Shown one piece after another: positions 10,591-22,099 of a DNA stretch of 64,000 nt. A program made the position numbers and the translations under genes. Under the pieces are notes generated by a model. The model searched no databases, was not told where the DNA came from, and saw only the letters and a list, made by a program, of their open reading frames with translations. This DNA comes from Sinonovacula constricta (taxonomy: Eukaryota; Mollusca; Bivalvia; Cardiida; Solecurtidae). The stretch covers positions 32,673,764 to 32,737,763 of the forward strand of contig CM017572.1 of assembly GCA_007844125.1 (NCBI GenBank), written 5' to 3'. Positions within the stretch are counted from its first letter, which is position 1. Each line of letters starts with the position of its first letter.

Positions 10591-11365
10591 ATACATTTCA
10601 TGAATTTATCTTAACCAATGGTCACAGCAAGCACATGATAGTCCTTACTAGGGATGCACATTTGTACCAGTATGTTTTATGATTCTGACTCAGCCTAATA
10701 TGTATTGATTTGTTTTAGGGGTTATACTGATATTTTACTTGTTTTTTATCTAACATTTTTCATTTCTTTTTTTAATACACCAATAACATTGAACTCAAAC
10801 TTGTATCCAATTACTATTGATTTCTATTTCATCAGAAAATGTATATGTGTATACTACATCACAACTAACCTCACAGATTTCAGTGATCATGTTCCAGGTG
10901 CAATGGATTCGACATCTTGATAAAATTCTATCTTATAATCTTAGTCCATCTCAGTTTTGAATATAGATACATTACAGTTATGTTAAATAATGACTATTGT
11001 TATGCTTCAACAAATAATTAATTTCTAATTCAATCGCCAGTGTTGATACATAATATTTATTTTAAATTATGGTTATTGTTAAACATGAACAAAGAATATT
11101 TGTGAACAAAGAAAATTTGATAAATTATTTTATTATTTTTTTCCCTTGAGTACATATTTGCTAATTTATAATCACTGAGAGTTGTGGAATAATTTTTTCT
11201 TTCAGTGGTTTAAGCTGTACATCACTGAAGAAGTTGACAATGTTACTTTTAACACCTGGTACTGTGAATTAAAGGCTGTTATTTCTTTAGATATGAACTT
11301 CTTTAGCTCTGTCTGTAGAATAAAACTTGAAGTTATTTTCAACATTTAGAGAAACTTTAATTTAA

Positions 11366-12050
11366 CCCCCCACAAACGAAGTTTAAGGAGGTATATAGGA
11401 GTGAGCTTGTTGGGCAGACGGCTGGTCTGTCGGTTTTCATGATTTCAGGGCAATTACTCAAATAAAAGCTTGACAGATTTAAAAAAATTTGACACACAGG
11501 TGTAACATCATAAGATACGATACAGGTCAAAGTCAACTTTGGGGCTGGTGAAGTCAATGTCATGGTTATTGTTGCTTAAAATAGAAAAATGGTTTCCGGA
11601 CGATAACTCATGAAAGGCTTTACAGATTAAAGTGATCTTTTGTACACATTTGTAACATCACAAGATACAGGTCAAGTTCGACATTGGGGCTGGTGGGTTC
11701 AAGGCCACAGTTACTAATACAAGGAAAAAAAAACAATGTTTGCGCTCAATAACTTTGTTGCATAGGAAGCATCTATGAAGACAACCCTTGAGATTGAAAC
11801 ACTAATAATAGGAAAAAAAACTTTTCGATGCAATTACTTCAGGAATAAGATTTTGTGATGAACTTTGCTGCAGGTAGCTTCTGTGAAGATGATATTTGGA
11901 ATTGAAAGTGGAAAAAGGGGGTCAAGGTCAATGTAACTGAAAATAGAAAAAACGGTTTCTGATTGAGATGTTATTATGAAACTTGCTGTATAGGTAGCTT
12001 CTAGGAAGTCGATACTTAGGATTGAAAAAGGAGCAGGTGGGGTCAAGGTC
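11366..12050 (+). repeat. dispersed repeat with CCCCCC-AAACGAAG head
   Basis: It begins AACCCCCCACAAACGAAGTT and continues with recurring blocks: AAATGGTTTCCGGACGATAA, AACATCATAAGATAC / AACATCACAAGATACAGG, and GGGGCTGGTG. Similar blocks recur about 150 bp apart, so it is internally repetitive. It lies inside the intron between exons b and c. Elements of this style are frequent in mollusc genomes (recollection, not searched). No coding capacity is seen. Confidence 0.6.
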
Positions 12051-12876
12051 GCTGTTGCATGTGTCTATGGTTTTTGTATATCCTTATGCCATTGATTCTA
12101 AGCTTACAAGTCCAGTATCAAGCACCCATATGAGGGTTTTAATCACCTTTAGAGGTCGTTCTAGTTTTTACTATTTTCCATTTTCTTTTTATAATATAAC
12201 AAAATACATGCACTCTAGTTGTCACAGGTTTTAGTAATATTTTGCATGAGATATTGCAATCTCTTTTGTGATTTGTTTTATTCATCACATTATATTGAGA
12301 CACAATCTTGTTCTTTAGAACCCATCTCTAGTCTTTACTAGCCTTACCATTTGGAAGGCTTGTTTAGTTCCGTTTTCAAAAAGTGTACATTAGTATTAAG
12401 TCATTAACCCTTAGCTTGTTACATGTTATTAAAAACCTATAAGTCCTAGTTATTTTGCTTTATTATTATATAGATTACATGTTACAGTTGATATACTTAT
12501 AAACAGAGACTGGGCACTAGCTGGCTGATCTGGATCTACACTTTTTATGTTAGCCTTATAAATACGATTATTATATATAATATATAAATTATATATATAT
12601 ATAATAATATAATATATATAATTATATAAATATGAATAGCAGGCAAAATTTTTAAAATACTGTGGAACAGATACATGTACATTCACTTGTTTGCTAACAA
12701 CAACATTTCCCTAAAATAGTTTTTAAATAACATTTCATTTCGATAATTTAATAGATGAGTGTGGTCCAATAAATAAGTAGTATTTGTTACCTTGTATAAT
12801 GAATTTTGATTGAAAAAATATATAGAGTAAAACAAAATACTTGACATTTAAGATGACATTTATACAGTTATTTTAA

Positions 12877-13434
12877 AGGTCCTGGTATTCAGATTGTCTG
12901 CATTTGATTGATTTATTTTCAAAATTAACAAAATAACTGACAAGATACATTTTTATTGTGTAAAACAAAAAAAGTAAAACTTATTAACGGAATCAATATT
13001 TGATTCTTAAAATTTAAAAATAAATAAAAAATGAAAGTGCAGCATATGGCTTGTGGACCAGCTTCTCATACATGTATGAGCAAGTATGAGACACATGCAA
13101 GCTTACCACTCGGTTATTAAGGAAGATACAATTAAGTTGCTGTTTATAAAGAGTGTCTATTGATCTTAACTCTGTTGGAATACCCTGACTAGTTTTGTGG
13201 ACCAGTTTTGTTGATAGAACTGTCCCAGAAGTACATTTTAAGTTTACTTTGTTACTAACGGAATATATGATGAAGAGAAAAAAACATGTGAAGATTAATG
13301 TTGAGGAAATTAAAATGTTCATCAGATATGACAATTTATGACTTAATGCAGCAATAACAAGTTGGTGTTTGTTTTAACTTTTGTTTTAATGGTTCTACTT
13401 TTGAAATATGATCCATGATAGATAGACAGGACCT
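12877..13434. mobile_element. TTAA-flanked MITE (family 2), 558 bp
   Basis: The left end TTAA|AGGTCCTGGTATTC (TTAA at 12873-12876) and right end ATAGACAGGACCT|TTAA (13435-13438) form terminal inverted repeats AGGTCCTG with a TTAA target duplication. The interior is AT-rich with no transposase. TTAA targets with purine-rich AGG ends fit T2/Kolobok-type or piggyBac-type MITEs. It lies in the intron of the host gene between exons b and c. Confidence 0.75.
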
Positions 13435-13593
13435 TTAATATAATTCATGCACTATATGTTTTGGATACTGTTTGTTATTTATGAGTAGTTGGCAGTAAAA
13501 TACTTGTTGTTGAGATTTTATCTTGGCTGAATTATTATTATATGTTGTTGTTCACTATGTGTTATGCTTTTTTTCCCTTGGTGCCTTGAAGAG

Positions 13594-13690
13594 AGCAGTT
13601 CTAGACCTGTCCATACATCAGCTGTTGGCTGTCAACATACGAGCACCTCTGGCCTCTGTCCGCCTGGCTCTAAAGTTTCTAGTTTTCCAG
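13594..13690 (+). CDS. exon c of an unidentified host gene
   Basis: Acceptor TTGAAGAG precedes 13594 and donor CAG|GTACTG begins at 13691. The exon is 97 bp: one base that completes the codon left open by exon b, then 32 codons. The peptide is strongly helical and hydrophobic (AVLDLSIHQLLAVNIRA, PLASVRLALKFLVFQ). A neighbouring AG two bases upstream would break phase, which is why this acceptor was chosen. The three exons together give about 135 residues from the middle of a larger helical protein. No downstream exon was identified with confidence. Confidence 0.6.
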
Positions 13691-14619
13691 GTACTGAGGC
13701 ACCTTACACATGGTCCTGCTATGTAATGGCGATCAGAAATCTTGTAAATGCAGCTGTGCTTCAAGGATGATGAAGGCATACAGAGTAATGTATCTGCTAA
13801 ATTTTGAAGGAATCAACAGATTTAATTCATATTTGGTATATATGTGTATGACGTTAAAATATATGACAAGTTATTGCACCTTATGTCCATTTTTCTTGGG
13901 ATATTTTAAACCACAATGCGATGATTTCCTGTCTAGTAAACAAATTTCTAGTTGAGTTATTTCCCTTTCATCATCCTTTCCCGTGGTGGAGGCATTAGCA
14001 TCAACTGTTCACCTTTTTATGTGGTTTGGAATCAAGGGATTGCATCCTAAAAATAGTGTTAATTGTTTTAAATGAAAATGACTCTTTAAAAGAAAATGGA
14101 TAAGCCCAATAAATTAATGAAAGTTAATATACTTCATTATTTTGTGTGTGTAAATTTTCTACTTTTATTGTTTCATCCATGCATATTTTAATTCTCAGAA
14201 TAAGACCTTTTTATTAATATACACAATTATATTGGTAGGTTTGATCATTGTAAAGTCTTCATGTAACTTAATGAATGAGAGACAGGATAACTTAGGGAAG
14301 AGAATGTAACAACAGCCTGAATCTTGATCCCAGGACCATTCACTAACAAGGTAAGTGCTCTTCCAACTGTGTAAACTGAGCAGTCTACACATTCTCTCCT
14401 TACCTCATGTCTACCTACAGAGATGATTGTGATGTGTTTAAGGTCCCTGAGATGGTGTTACGTCTCTGTCTGAGTCCTACTTCCTTAGGGGGCAGAGTCT
14501 GTTCCTCCAATCTAGCAGAAAGATGGTAAACCAATTGCTGCTACTGCAAAAGCCTCTAGAGAAATATCATCTAATAAAACAGCTACTATAAACTCAAGCG
14601 AAATTGAGATAAAAACATA
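13691..14619 (+). other. probable intron or downstream sequence, no gene seen
   Basis: AT-rich; open frames here merely read on from exon c. No acceptor leads into a recognisable exon before the LINE remnant at 14620. Confidence 0.4.
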
Positions 14620-15360
14620 TATTCACAAGTCATGCTTTGAAACATCAAAAAACAACGAGAAGAAGACTGTTACTAACATACCTGTTAATGTCGGAGGTGC
14701 CATCACAAAGCCAGCAAGTTGGGTACGAAATCTCGGGGTGCTATTTGACTCGAGAACAACCATGGAAAAGCATGTTAATGCTGTCAGTAGATCATGCTAC
14801 ATGCAGCGTTGGAAAGTAGGACAAATAAAGCCATATTTGACTGTTATCTAATGCAATAAAATCTCTTGTTAACATGTTGGTCACATCAAGGTTAGACTAT
14901 TGCAATTCATTGTTGCGTGGCATTCCGATAACAATTCTTCATAAACAACAAGCAGTTCAAAATAAAGCAGCTCGAACAATTACTAAAACACCTTGATACA
15001 GTCATATCACTTCAGTGCTACAAGAACTTGACTGGTTAGCAGTTCAATGTAAAATTAAGTTTGGCCAGTCTCCAGACTACATCAAGGACATGACAGAGTT
15101 ATATCGACTTGTCCGAGAACTAAGATCTAGTAGTAGCTTAACATTGGTTGCTCCGAGAACTAAGATCTAGTAGTAGCTTAACATTGGTTGCTCCGAAAGG
15201 CCGGACAGTTACTTTTGGCGACAGGAGTTTTGTCAATGCTGCCCCAAAGCTGTGGAATGCATTGCCCTGTGTAGTAGGAAACGTAGGTGCTCTGCCAAGT
15301 TTTAGGAAACAACTAAAAACTTACTTTTTGGATTGTTACCTGTGCGAATATTCAAGCTAG
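14620..15360 (+). pseudogene. CR1-like LINE reverse-transcriptase C-terminal remnant
   Basis: Broken plus-strand frames carry the conserved C-terminal RT segments of CR1/L2-type LINEs in order: WVRNLGVLFDSRTTMEKH near 14720, a [18 protein letters not shown] block near 14895, a [15 protein letters not shown] block near 14950, LQELDWLAVQCKIKF near 15025, and a final VTFGDRSFVNAAPKLWNALP block near 15205 with a terminal FRKQLKTYFLDCYL. Several stops and frameshifts break it, so it is inactive. The catalytic FADD region and the endonuclease are absent: a 5'-truncated copy, as is usual for LINEs. Confidence 0.85.
15113..15192 (+). repeat. 40-bp tandem duplication inside the LINE remnant
   Basis: CCGAGAACTAAGATCTAGTA and the 20 bases after it are repeated exactly at 15153. 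The duplication adds 40 bp and shifts the frame of the RT remnant, so it arose after inactivation or helped cause it. Confidence 0.9.
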
Positions 15361-16480
15361 TTCATTGGTTTATGCTTGATCTACCATTGCATCTACCATT
15401 GCATTGTATTCTGTGAGACTATACAAGCTAATTCATTGGTTGAGTTTGATTTACCGTTTGATTGTAACCTGTGAGACTATACCAGCTATTTATTTATTAT
15501 ACATGAAAGTGAAATGTCTCCTTAGCATATTATATTTAAACATACAAAAGTACAAAGTAAATACATCTATTTTCCTGTGATGTCTCTCCCAGAACTGTGT
15601 GTGCAAGTCAAGGAGTTAGAGGCAAGACAGATACAAAAAAGTTAACCAACCTTTGAGTAGCCATGTCACATTGTATGAGAACCAAGGAATCCGCTAATGC
15701 TTGGTGAGTGTCACGCTTTAAAGATAAAGTGGTAGTGAACAAACTGTTGCTCAGACTCATGTTAGTGTTAAACAGTTATCAGAATTTATTCAGCAACTAG
15801 TCTAGATCATTTTTCAAGTTAATGCATCAATGTTAAAATAACAGAAGTATTGGTACATGTAGCTTTTGCTATTTGTGATGTTGGGCTATACATTGGTCAC
15901 ATTTTCGCTGGTGTCCGCGATTTCTGGGCACTAGCTGCCTGGGTTAGTGTACATGTTACTAGCTATATGTTTGTGTACCATTGTAACACAACTCGCTTTC
16001 AAAATAAAAGATTCAATGTTTCTACTAATGACCAAATCTTTGTTTTAAGTTGGCATTTGCCGGGTAGGTATTTATGCTACAGCTTGCTATGACTTTCTTC
16101 GTCAGAAACAACAAGAAGAATTTTGAGCAGATGTTATATGGACTAATATAATTTTAATTCTGCATTATACCTGCCTTAGCTCATACAGAAGCCTTTACTA
16201 TTTCTGTTCAAACAAGTATTCACAACACAACCCAGGGCTGTGAGTGTCGGTGGGCAAGTGACAGCAACTGGTTGAATGTGCTTTGATGGAAAGTCAAATT
16301 GTTAACTTATCTGGATATAAATGTGACCATGGTTTATATTGGACTATGGTAAGACAACATTATAACAACATTGAAGTATTATTGTTGGAAATTCAAACTG
16401 TCAAACGAAACGTTTAAAATGCTTGTAACTATAACTGTTGCACAAAACTCTTGTTTTACAGTCGTCTATGTCTAATACAA
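15361..16480. other. interval, no gene seen
   Basis: A short direct repeat (CTAATTCATTGGTT / CTAGTTCATTGGTT, GTGAGACTAT) follows the LINE remnant at 15356-15490 and may be its 3' tail. The rest has no recognisable coding content. The 80-codon frame at 15850-16092 has hydrophobic residues but no domain I know. Confidence 0.4.
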
Positions 16481-18292
16481 GTCATCTTCAAAAGGCCTGG
16501 CTCTGGTGTCTACTAGAAGTCATTATCACAAGGCCTGGCTCTGGTGTCTACTTGGAAGTCATCTTCACAAGGCCTGGCTCTGGTGTCTACTTGAAGTCAT
16601 CTTCACAAGTCCTGGCTCTGGTGTCTACTTTAAGTCATCTTCACAAGGCCTGGCTCTGGTGTCTACTTGAAGTCATCTTCACAAGGCCTGGCTCTGGTGT
16701 CTACTTGATGTCATCTTCACAAGGCCTGGCTCTGGTGTCTACTTTAAGTCATCTTCACAAGGCCTGGCTCTGGTGTCTACTTGAAGTCATCTTCACAAGG
16801 CCTGGCTCTGGTGTCTACTTTAAGTCATCTTCACAAGGCCTGGCTCTGGTGTCTACTTTAAGTCATCTTCACAAGGCCTGGCTCTGGTGTCTACTAGATG
16901 TCATCTTCACAAGGTCTGGCTCTGGTGTCTACTAGAAGTCATCTTCACAAGGCCTGGCTCTGGTGTCTACTAGATGTCATCTTTACAAGGCCTGGCTCTG
17001 GTGTCTACTAGAAGTCATCTTCACAAGGCCTGGCTCTGGTGTCTACTAGAAGTCATCTTCACAAGGCCTGGCTCTGGTGTCTACTAGATGTCATCTTCAC
17101 AAGGCCTGGCTCTGGTGTCTACTTGAAGTCATTTTCACAAGGCTTGGCTCTTGTGTCTACTAGAAGTCATCTTCACATGGCCTGGCTCTGGTGTCTACTT
17201 GAAGTCACCTTCACAAGGCCTGGCTCTGGTGTCTGTTTGAAGTCATCTTCACAAGGCCTGGCTCTGGTGTCTACTTGAAGTCACCTTCACAAGGCCTGGC
17301 TCTGGTGTCTACTAGATGTCATCATCACAAGGCCTGGCTCTGGTGTCTACTAGAAGTCATCTTTACAAGGCCTGGCTCTGGTGTCTGTTAGAAGTCATCT
17401 TTACAAGGCCTGGCTCTGGTGTCTGTTAGAAGTCATCTTCACAAGGCCTGGCTCTGGTGTCTACTAGATGTCATCTTTACAAGGCCTGGCTCTGGTGTCT
17501 ACTAGATGTCATCTTCACAAGGTCTGGCTCTGGTGTCTACTAGAAGTCATCTTCACAAGGCCTGGCTCTGGTGTCTACTAGATGTCATCTTTACAAGGCC
17601 TGGCTCTGGTGTCTACTAGATGTCATCATCACAAGGTCTGGCTCTGGTGTCTACTAGAAGTCATCTTCACAAGGCCTGGCTCTGGTGTCTACTAGATGTC
17701 ATCATCACAAGGCCTGGCTCTGGTGTCTACTAGATGTCATCTTTACAAGGCCTGGCTCTGGTGTCTACTAGATGTCATCATCACAAGGTCTGGCTCTGGT
17801 GTCTACTAGAAGTCATCTTCACAAGGCCTGGCTCTGGTGTCTACTAGAAGTCATCTTCACAAGGCCTGGCTCTGGTGTCTACTAGATGTCATCTTCACAA
17901 GGTCTGGCTCTGGTGTCTACTAGAAGTCATCTTCACAAGGCCTGGCTCTGGTGTCTACTAGATGTCATCATCACAAGGCCTGGCTCTGGTGTCTACTAGA
18001 AGTCATCTTTACAAGGCCTGGCTCTGGTGTCTGTTAGAAGTCATCTTCACAAGGCCTGGCTCTGGTGTCTACTAGATGTCATCTTTACAAGGCCTGGCTC
18101 TGGTGTCTACTAGAAGTCATCTTTACAAGGCCTGGCTCTGGTGTCTGTTAGAAGTCACCTTCACAAGGCCTGGCTCTGGTGTCTACTAGATGTCATCTTT
18201 ACAAGGCCTGGCTCTGGTGTCTACTAGAAGTCATCTTTACAAGGCCTGGCTCTGGTGTCTGTTAGAAGTCATCTTCACAAGGCCTGGCTCTG
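16481..18292 (+). repeat. 38-bp minisatellite array, about 48 units
   Basis: The unit core is CACAAGGCCTGGCTCTGGTG followed by TCTAC, then TAGAAG, TAGATG, TTGAAG or TTTAAG, then TCATCTT. The 5' part (16530-17290) is mostly TTGAAG/TTTAAG units; the 3' part is mostly TAGAAG/TAGATG. Marker variants recur at multiples of 38: TCATCATCACAAGGTCTG at 17623 and 17775 (152 bp, a tetramer) and GTGTCTGTTAGAAG at 18027, 18141 and 18255 (114 bp, a trimer). The array stops abruptly at GGCTCTG|AAAAAAATG. Confidence 0.97.
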
Positions 18293-18956
18293 AAAAAAAT
18301 GTTAAAAAATGTATTAAAAGTCACCAAGTGACTCTATGTTAATATTGCCTCTAAGTTAATGGTATTTTGTGAGTTGATAGAAACTCTTTTATTAAATAAA
18401 TTTCTTAGGTAATTCAGTAGTTACTTAAGCAATCTTAAGGCTTATGTTACATTGTGGGTTTGATACATACCTAGATCATGGGTACAGGCATTATCCATGG
18501 AATAGGTAAATGCATTTAACTGTAAAATAATTTTAAATTTCATGTTGTAGGAATTAAGAACCTTTGACAAGGTGATAGTTCAATATGCTGTATTAACCAA
18601 AGTATGTAATTTTATACCCCGAGTTATGTACAGTATTTCTCTTTCAAATTACAAAGCTATTTACGCATATCGATGTACTAAGTACACTAACAATATTAAG
18701 GTTCTAGGTTTAATTTGTTAAGATATCGTGAGATCTGTGAAAGAATTTAAAACCAAATTTATTTTGTCAAGATTCTTTTACCTTGGTGCCTTGAAAATAT
18801 CAGTCTTTAACAATACTTATTTTCCTTAAGTGTTGCATTGTACATTCATGTATAGGTTCTTTGTTATAATATGTATTTTTGTTTGTTTTGAATAAAAATG
18901 GAACAAGATTTTTTTCCGGTAATATGATGTTTTCAGAAGTTACAAACTGACCTCAA
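18293..18956. other. AT-rich interval, no gene seen
   Basis: Sequence between the 38-bp array and the MITE. No supported feature. Confidence 0.5.
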
Positions 18957-18960
18957 TTAA

Positions 18961-19449
18961 AGGTGGCATCCGACAGTTTGGAACAGAAATATTTTCATTA
19001 AATATCTTAATAAACTATTGTTACCTGAATAGATCTTGCAAAATGCTGTTTATTTATGCCCAACACCTGTGTGTAGAATAAACCATAACGCCACAATCTT
19101 CATTAAAACATGTATTTTCTATCTCAGCCAAGCTGCACCGTTAACTATTTTTAAACTTAGAAAACCGCACAACCACTTATGTTTTAGCTCATCTATGTCA
19201 TCCGCTGTGAAGTCGATGTCTTTTTTAGCAGAAATCTTAATTGTTTTTATTTATAGATTTGAAAACGATGAAAATTTTAAGTGTTGATTAACCAGATTTG
19301 CTGGCCAAACATTGAGATATATTTGAAATTTGTCAGAGATTAGACTAAAAGTATGATGTTCCCTCTACAGAAATAATGCACAAATAACCCAGACTGAGGT
19401 CTGATATTGTTACATATATTAGATATAGACAAACTTTCTGATACCTCCT
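18961..19449. mobile_element. TTAA-flanked MITE (family 1), copy 1, 489 bp
   Basis: The left end TTAA|AGGTGGCATCCGACAG (TTAA 18957-18960) and right end CTGATACCTCCT|TTAA (19450-19453) are imperfect inverted repeats. The whole body aligns with 25340-25817 block by block (AATAAACTATTGTTAC, AAACATGTATTT, CTTAGAAAACC, TTTTAGCTCATC, ATCCGCTGTGA). No transposase. It is older than copy 2, judging by its decayed right end. Confidence 0.85.
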
Positions 19450-19453
19450 TTAA

Positions 19454-22090
19454 AAGAATAATTGTTTGTGCCTTCATTTATTGTTATAATTCTTTTAAAA
19501 TGTTGAACCAGCATAAAGTGTGTTGAAACCAAATAAAAATGGCTTGAAATTTACATAGATTGTTTAGTACATGCTCTAAGGGGCAGTGTGAAGTCACATT
19601 GGTGCAAAATGTTTTGCTTAGCAAAGTAAGAAATCTCGAGCTATGAATCAGGACAAAGGCTGGTTATACAACCAAACATGTGTCCACAGACTGTCAAAAT
19701 ACACGTCAAATATTAATAACACATGAAATATTAAAATATGCATGATATATAAAAAATCACGAGATATCCATGACATGTGTCTGTTATAAAACAATGGTCA
19801 CATGAGTGATTACTCATGTACGTGTGAGGATGATGTGTAAGTGGTTATTGTGCAGCAGAGTGAAGTGACCACACAATCAATGGATGATAACAGGAAGTTA
19901 CTAATAGGGAATGATCAGGACATCTAGTACATTGTTGACATCAACCGATCCTGCGTAATTTAATATACATTGTCTTAGGAAACTTTTAACGTGGTTAAAG
20001 ATGATTAGTCATCTGTATACGTCATTCATAAACATTCCACTGATTAGCTCAATAGTGATATCATAAATATGGAATGCGGTTCATGTTGTTCTGTGCGTCG
20101 TGTATACATGGTAAACTGTGGTCAAATCTACTTAAAGGGACGCCTCTTTATTCTTAAACTAATTTAAAAAGATACATAGTAACAAAACTTAAACACTTTA
20201 TTTTTATGTTTAACTCTTGAACAGGGCATTTTATCGAAATTCTGAGTTTGAGCTTTGTAGATAAATGTTTACAATTCTCTATGGAACAATTTGCAACATA
20301 GTAAAAATAACAACAAAAAATCGTTTTATAATCGACAAATGCATCGTCATTTCGGAAATTATGTAATCGTCCAGTTAAGTACAGGAAATAAACAGAAAAT
20401 TACCGTCATTGCCGGTTTGTTTTTTATTAAATGGGTCGATTGAAATGTCCCTTTTGCCAACTGACCCATTCATCAGAGGTTTGTTGCATGTGAATAAACT
20501 TGTCCTGTGCTTTTTTTCAAATTTGCAATGCTTATAGGACTTTGTCATATTTTCTTATTGATTAAGCGGAAGTAAAATATCATGTTTTTTTTTACTTATC
20601 TCATAGTGATTGTTATCACTATGCATCAAATTTAAAAGGTCTCATTTCCTAAAATAGAACATTGACTTATTAACGTTGCTGATATATTATTTGATTTAGA
20701 AATATAAAACACCTTTGCGTACAAAGCAATTTTGTTACTATTTCTTTCATTTGTTCGAGACTTTCAACCAGTTACAACTACATTAAATGTATTTATAAAA
20801 GTGCAAGCTACCAAAAAATTCAATAGTGGGTACTTCAACATAAGGTCGACTGTAGACGTGTTCTTCTAAAATATAAATTTGGTTCATTCGGATCATCTCG
20901 GCTGTTTTATTTTTTTTATAAATGTACTTGTACCGAAATGACCGAAGGTTAAGCGGGTGATGTACGCGTATATATTTATGTAAATCAAGACCAATATCGG
21001 CGTATAAGCAGCAGACTTAAGGAATTGAAGGGACCAGTGGTTTCCATTAAAGAACAAGAAAAGTCATTGATGCAAAGCATCAACGGCGATGCAAAAACTG
21101 GAACAGGTTAACAAGTTAAAGCAATATGGGAGCAAGTTAGAAGACATATATGAAAAGTTATTGCTCGTATTTGATAGCTTTCAGTTACTATAAATCACAG
21201 TATGTGTAATGTATAATCCTGAGACCATAGAAGTTTAAACAAATACAAAATATAAAGAAAAGCCTGACACCATTATTTAATTTGTTTTTCAAAGTGTTTC
21301 ATTAGTAGAAAAAAAAGAACGGCAAAATTATTACAATTAATTGAAAACTTAAGTGTACAAGTACAAAAATGCTCGTGTGCAGCAGCCCTACAATACACAA
21401 ATCATTATTGTTCAGATAGTATTTTTCAGGAACATAGTATTTTTTTTCTTTCTCATTTTTCTATTGTTTATTATCAAAGCTGTTTTGAATGGAAGCATTT
21501 TTGTATCTCGGTTAGGTGCACAGAGAAAGTGTTCCTTAACGTAATCCACTCCACGCATTGCAACGTGGAATATATGAGGACCATTACTAAAAACAGTAAA
21601 GAGAACGACCTGTCAGGTCATTGATTCCGATGGAAATAATGTTGTTACAAAGCATGTTATTACGTAATTATGTGATATTGTTGTTAATAATTACACATTA
21701 AACTGACTTTAAAAATAAAACTTAACAAAAGTTGCTGACACGAAAGTAATGATTAGTATGAACATATTCTGTTTTTGCAAAATGTTCGTGGAAAAAGAAA
21801 TTAGTCAAAACTAAAATCTCATGTCAGGTCTTGTGGTGAACCTAGAACACTTCGATCCCGAGTCCATAACTTTAACCTTTTGTCCAAGAATACTTCATGC
21901 ATAATGCTTTTTCGTGTGTTCGACCTTTATCGATGATCATCCTAATTGAATAAGATCTGTTTGAAAACTCTACGGGTCTAGAGTTTGAATTTTAAACTCT
22001 CCAATCCCAATTGCATAACCTTAACTTCTTTCCCAAGAACACCTCAAGCATATAACAAGCTATTTTGGCTACGGCCTGTTTCGGTGCTAA
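19454..22090. other. AT-rich interval with small repeat fragments
   Basis: No gene recognised. At 20524-20562 the sequence GCAATGCTTATAGGACTTTG and following TCATATTTTCTTATTGAT matches the border motif of the dispersed family at 45740, 55545 and 57250. At 20132 a TTAAAGGGACGCC resembles a left TTAA-MITE end, but I found no matching right end. Confidence 0.5.
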
Positions 22091-22099
22091 TCGACAATA

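Noticed and set aside
11206..11261. Possible extra exon (acceptor TTTTTTCTTTCAG, peptide WFKLYITEEVDN)
   Set aside because: The protein-like frame does not match the phase left by exon b, and no good donor follows. Direct joining of exons b and c is phase-perfect without it.
15850..16092. 80-codon hydrophobic ORF
   Set aside because: No recognisable family, no splice context, no repeat partner in the window.
16438..17278. Repeat proteins from the 38-bp array
   Set aside because: Frames depend on which TAGAAG/TTGAAG variants fall in phase; no independent coding signal.
20132..20450. Third TTAA MITE starting TTAAAGGGACGCC
   Set aside because: No matching inverted right end with TTAA was found downstream.
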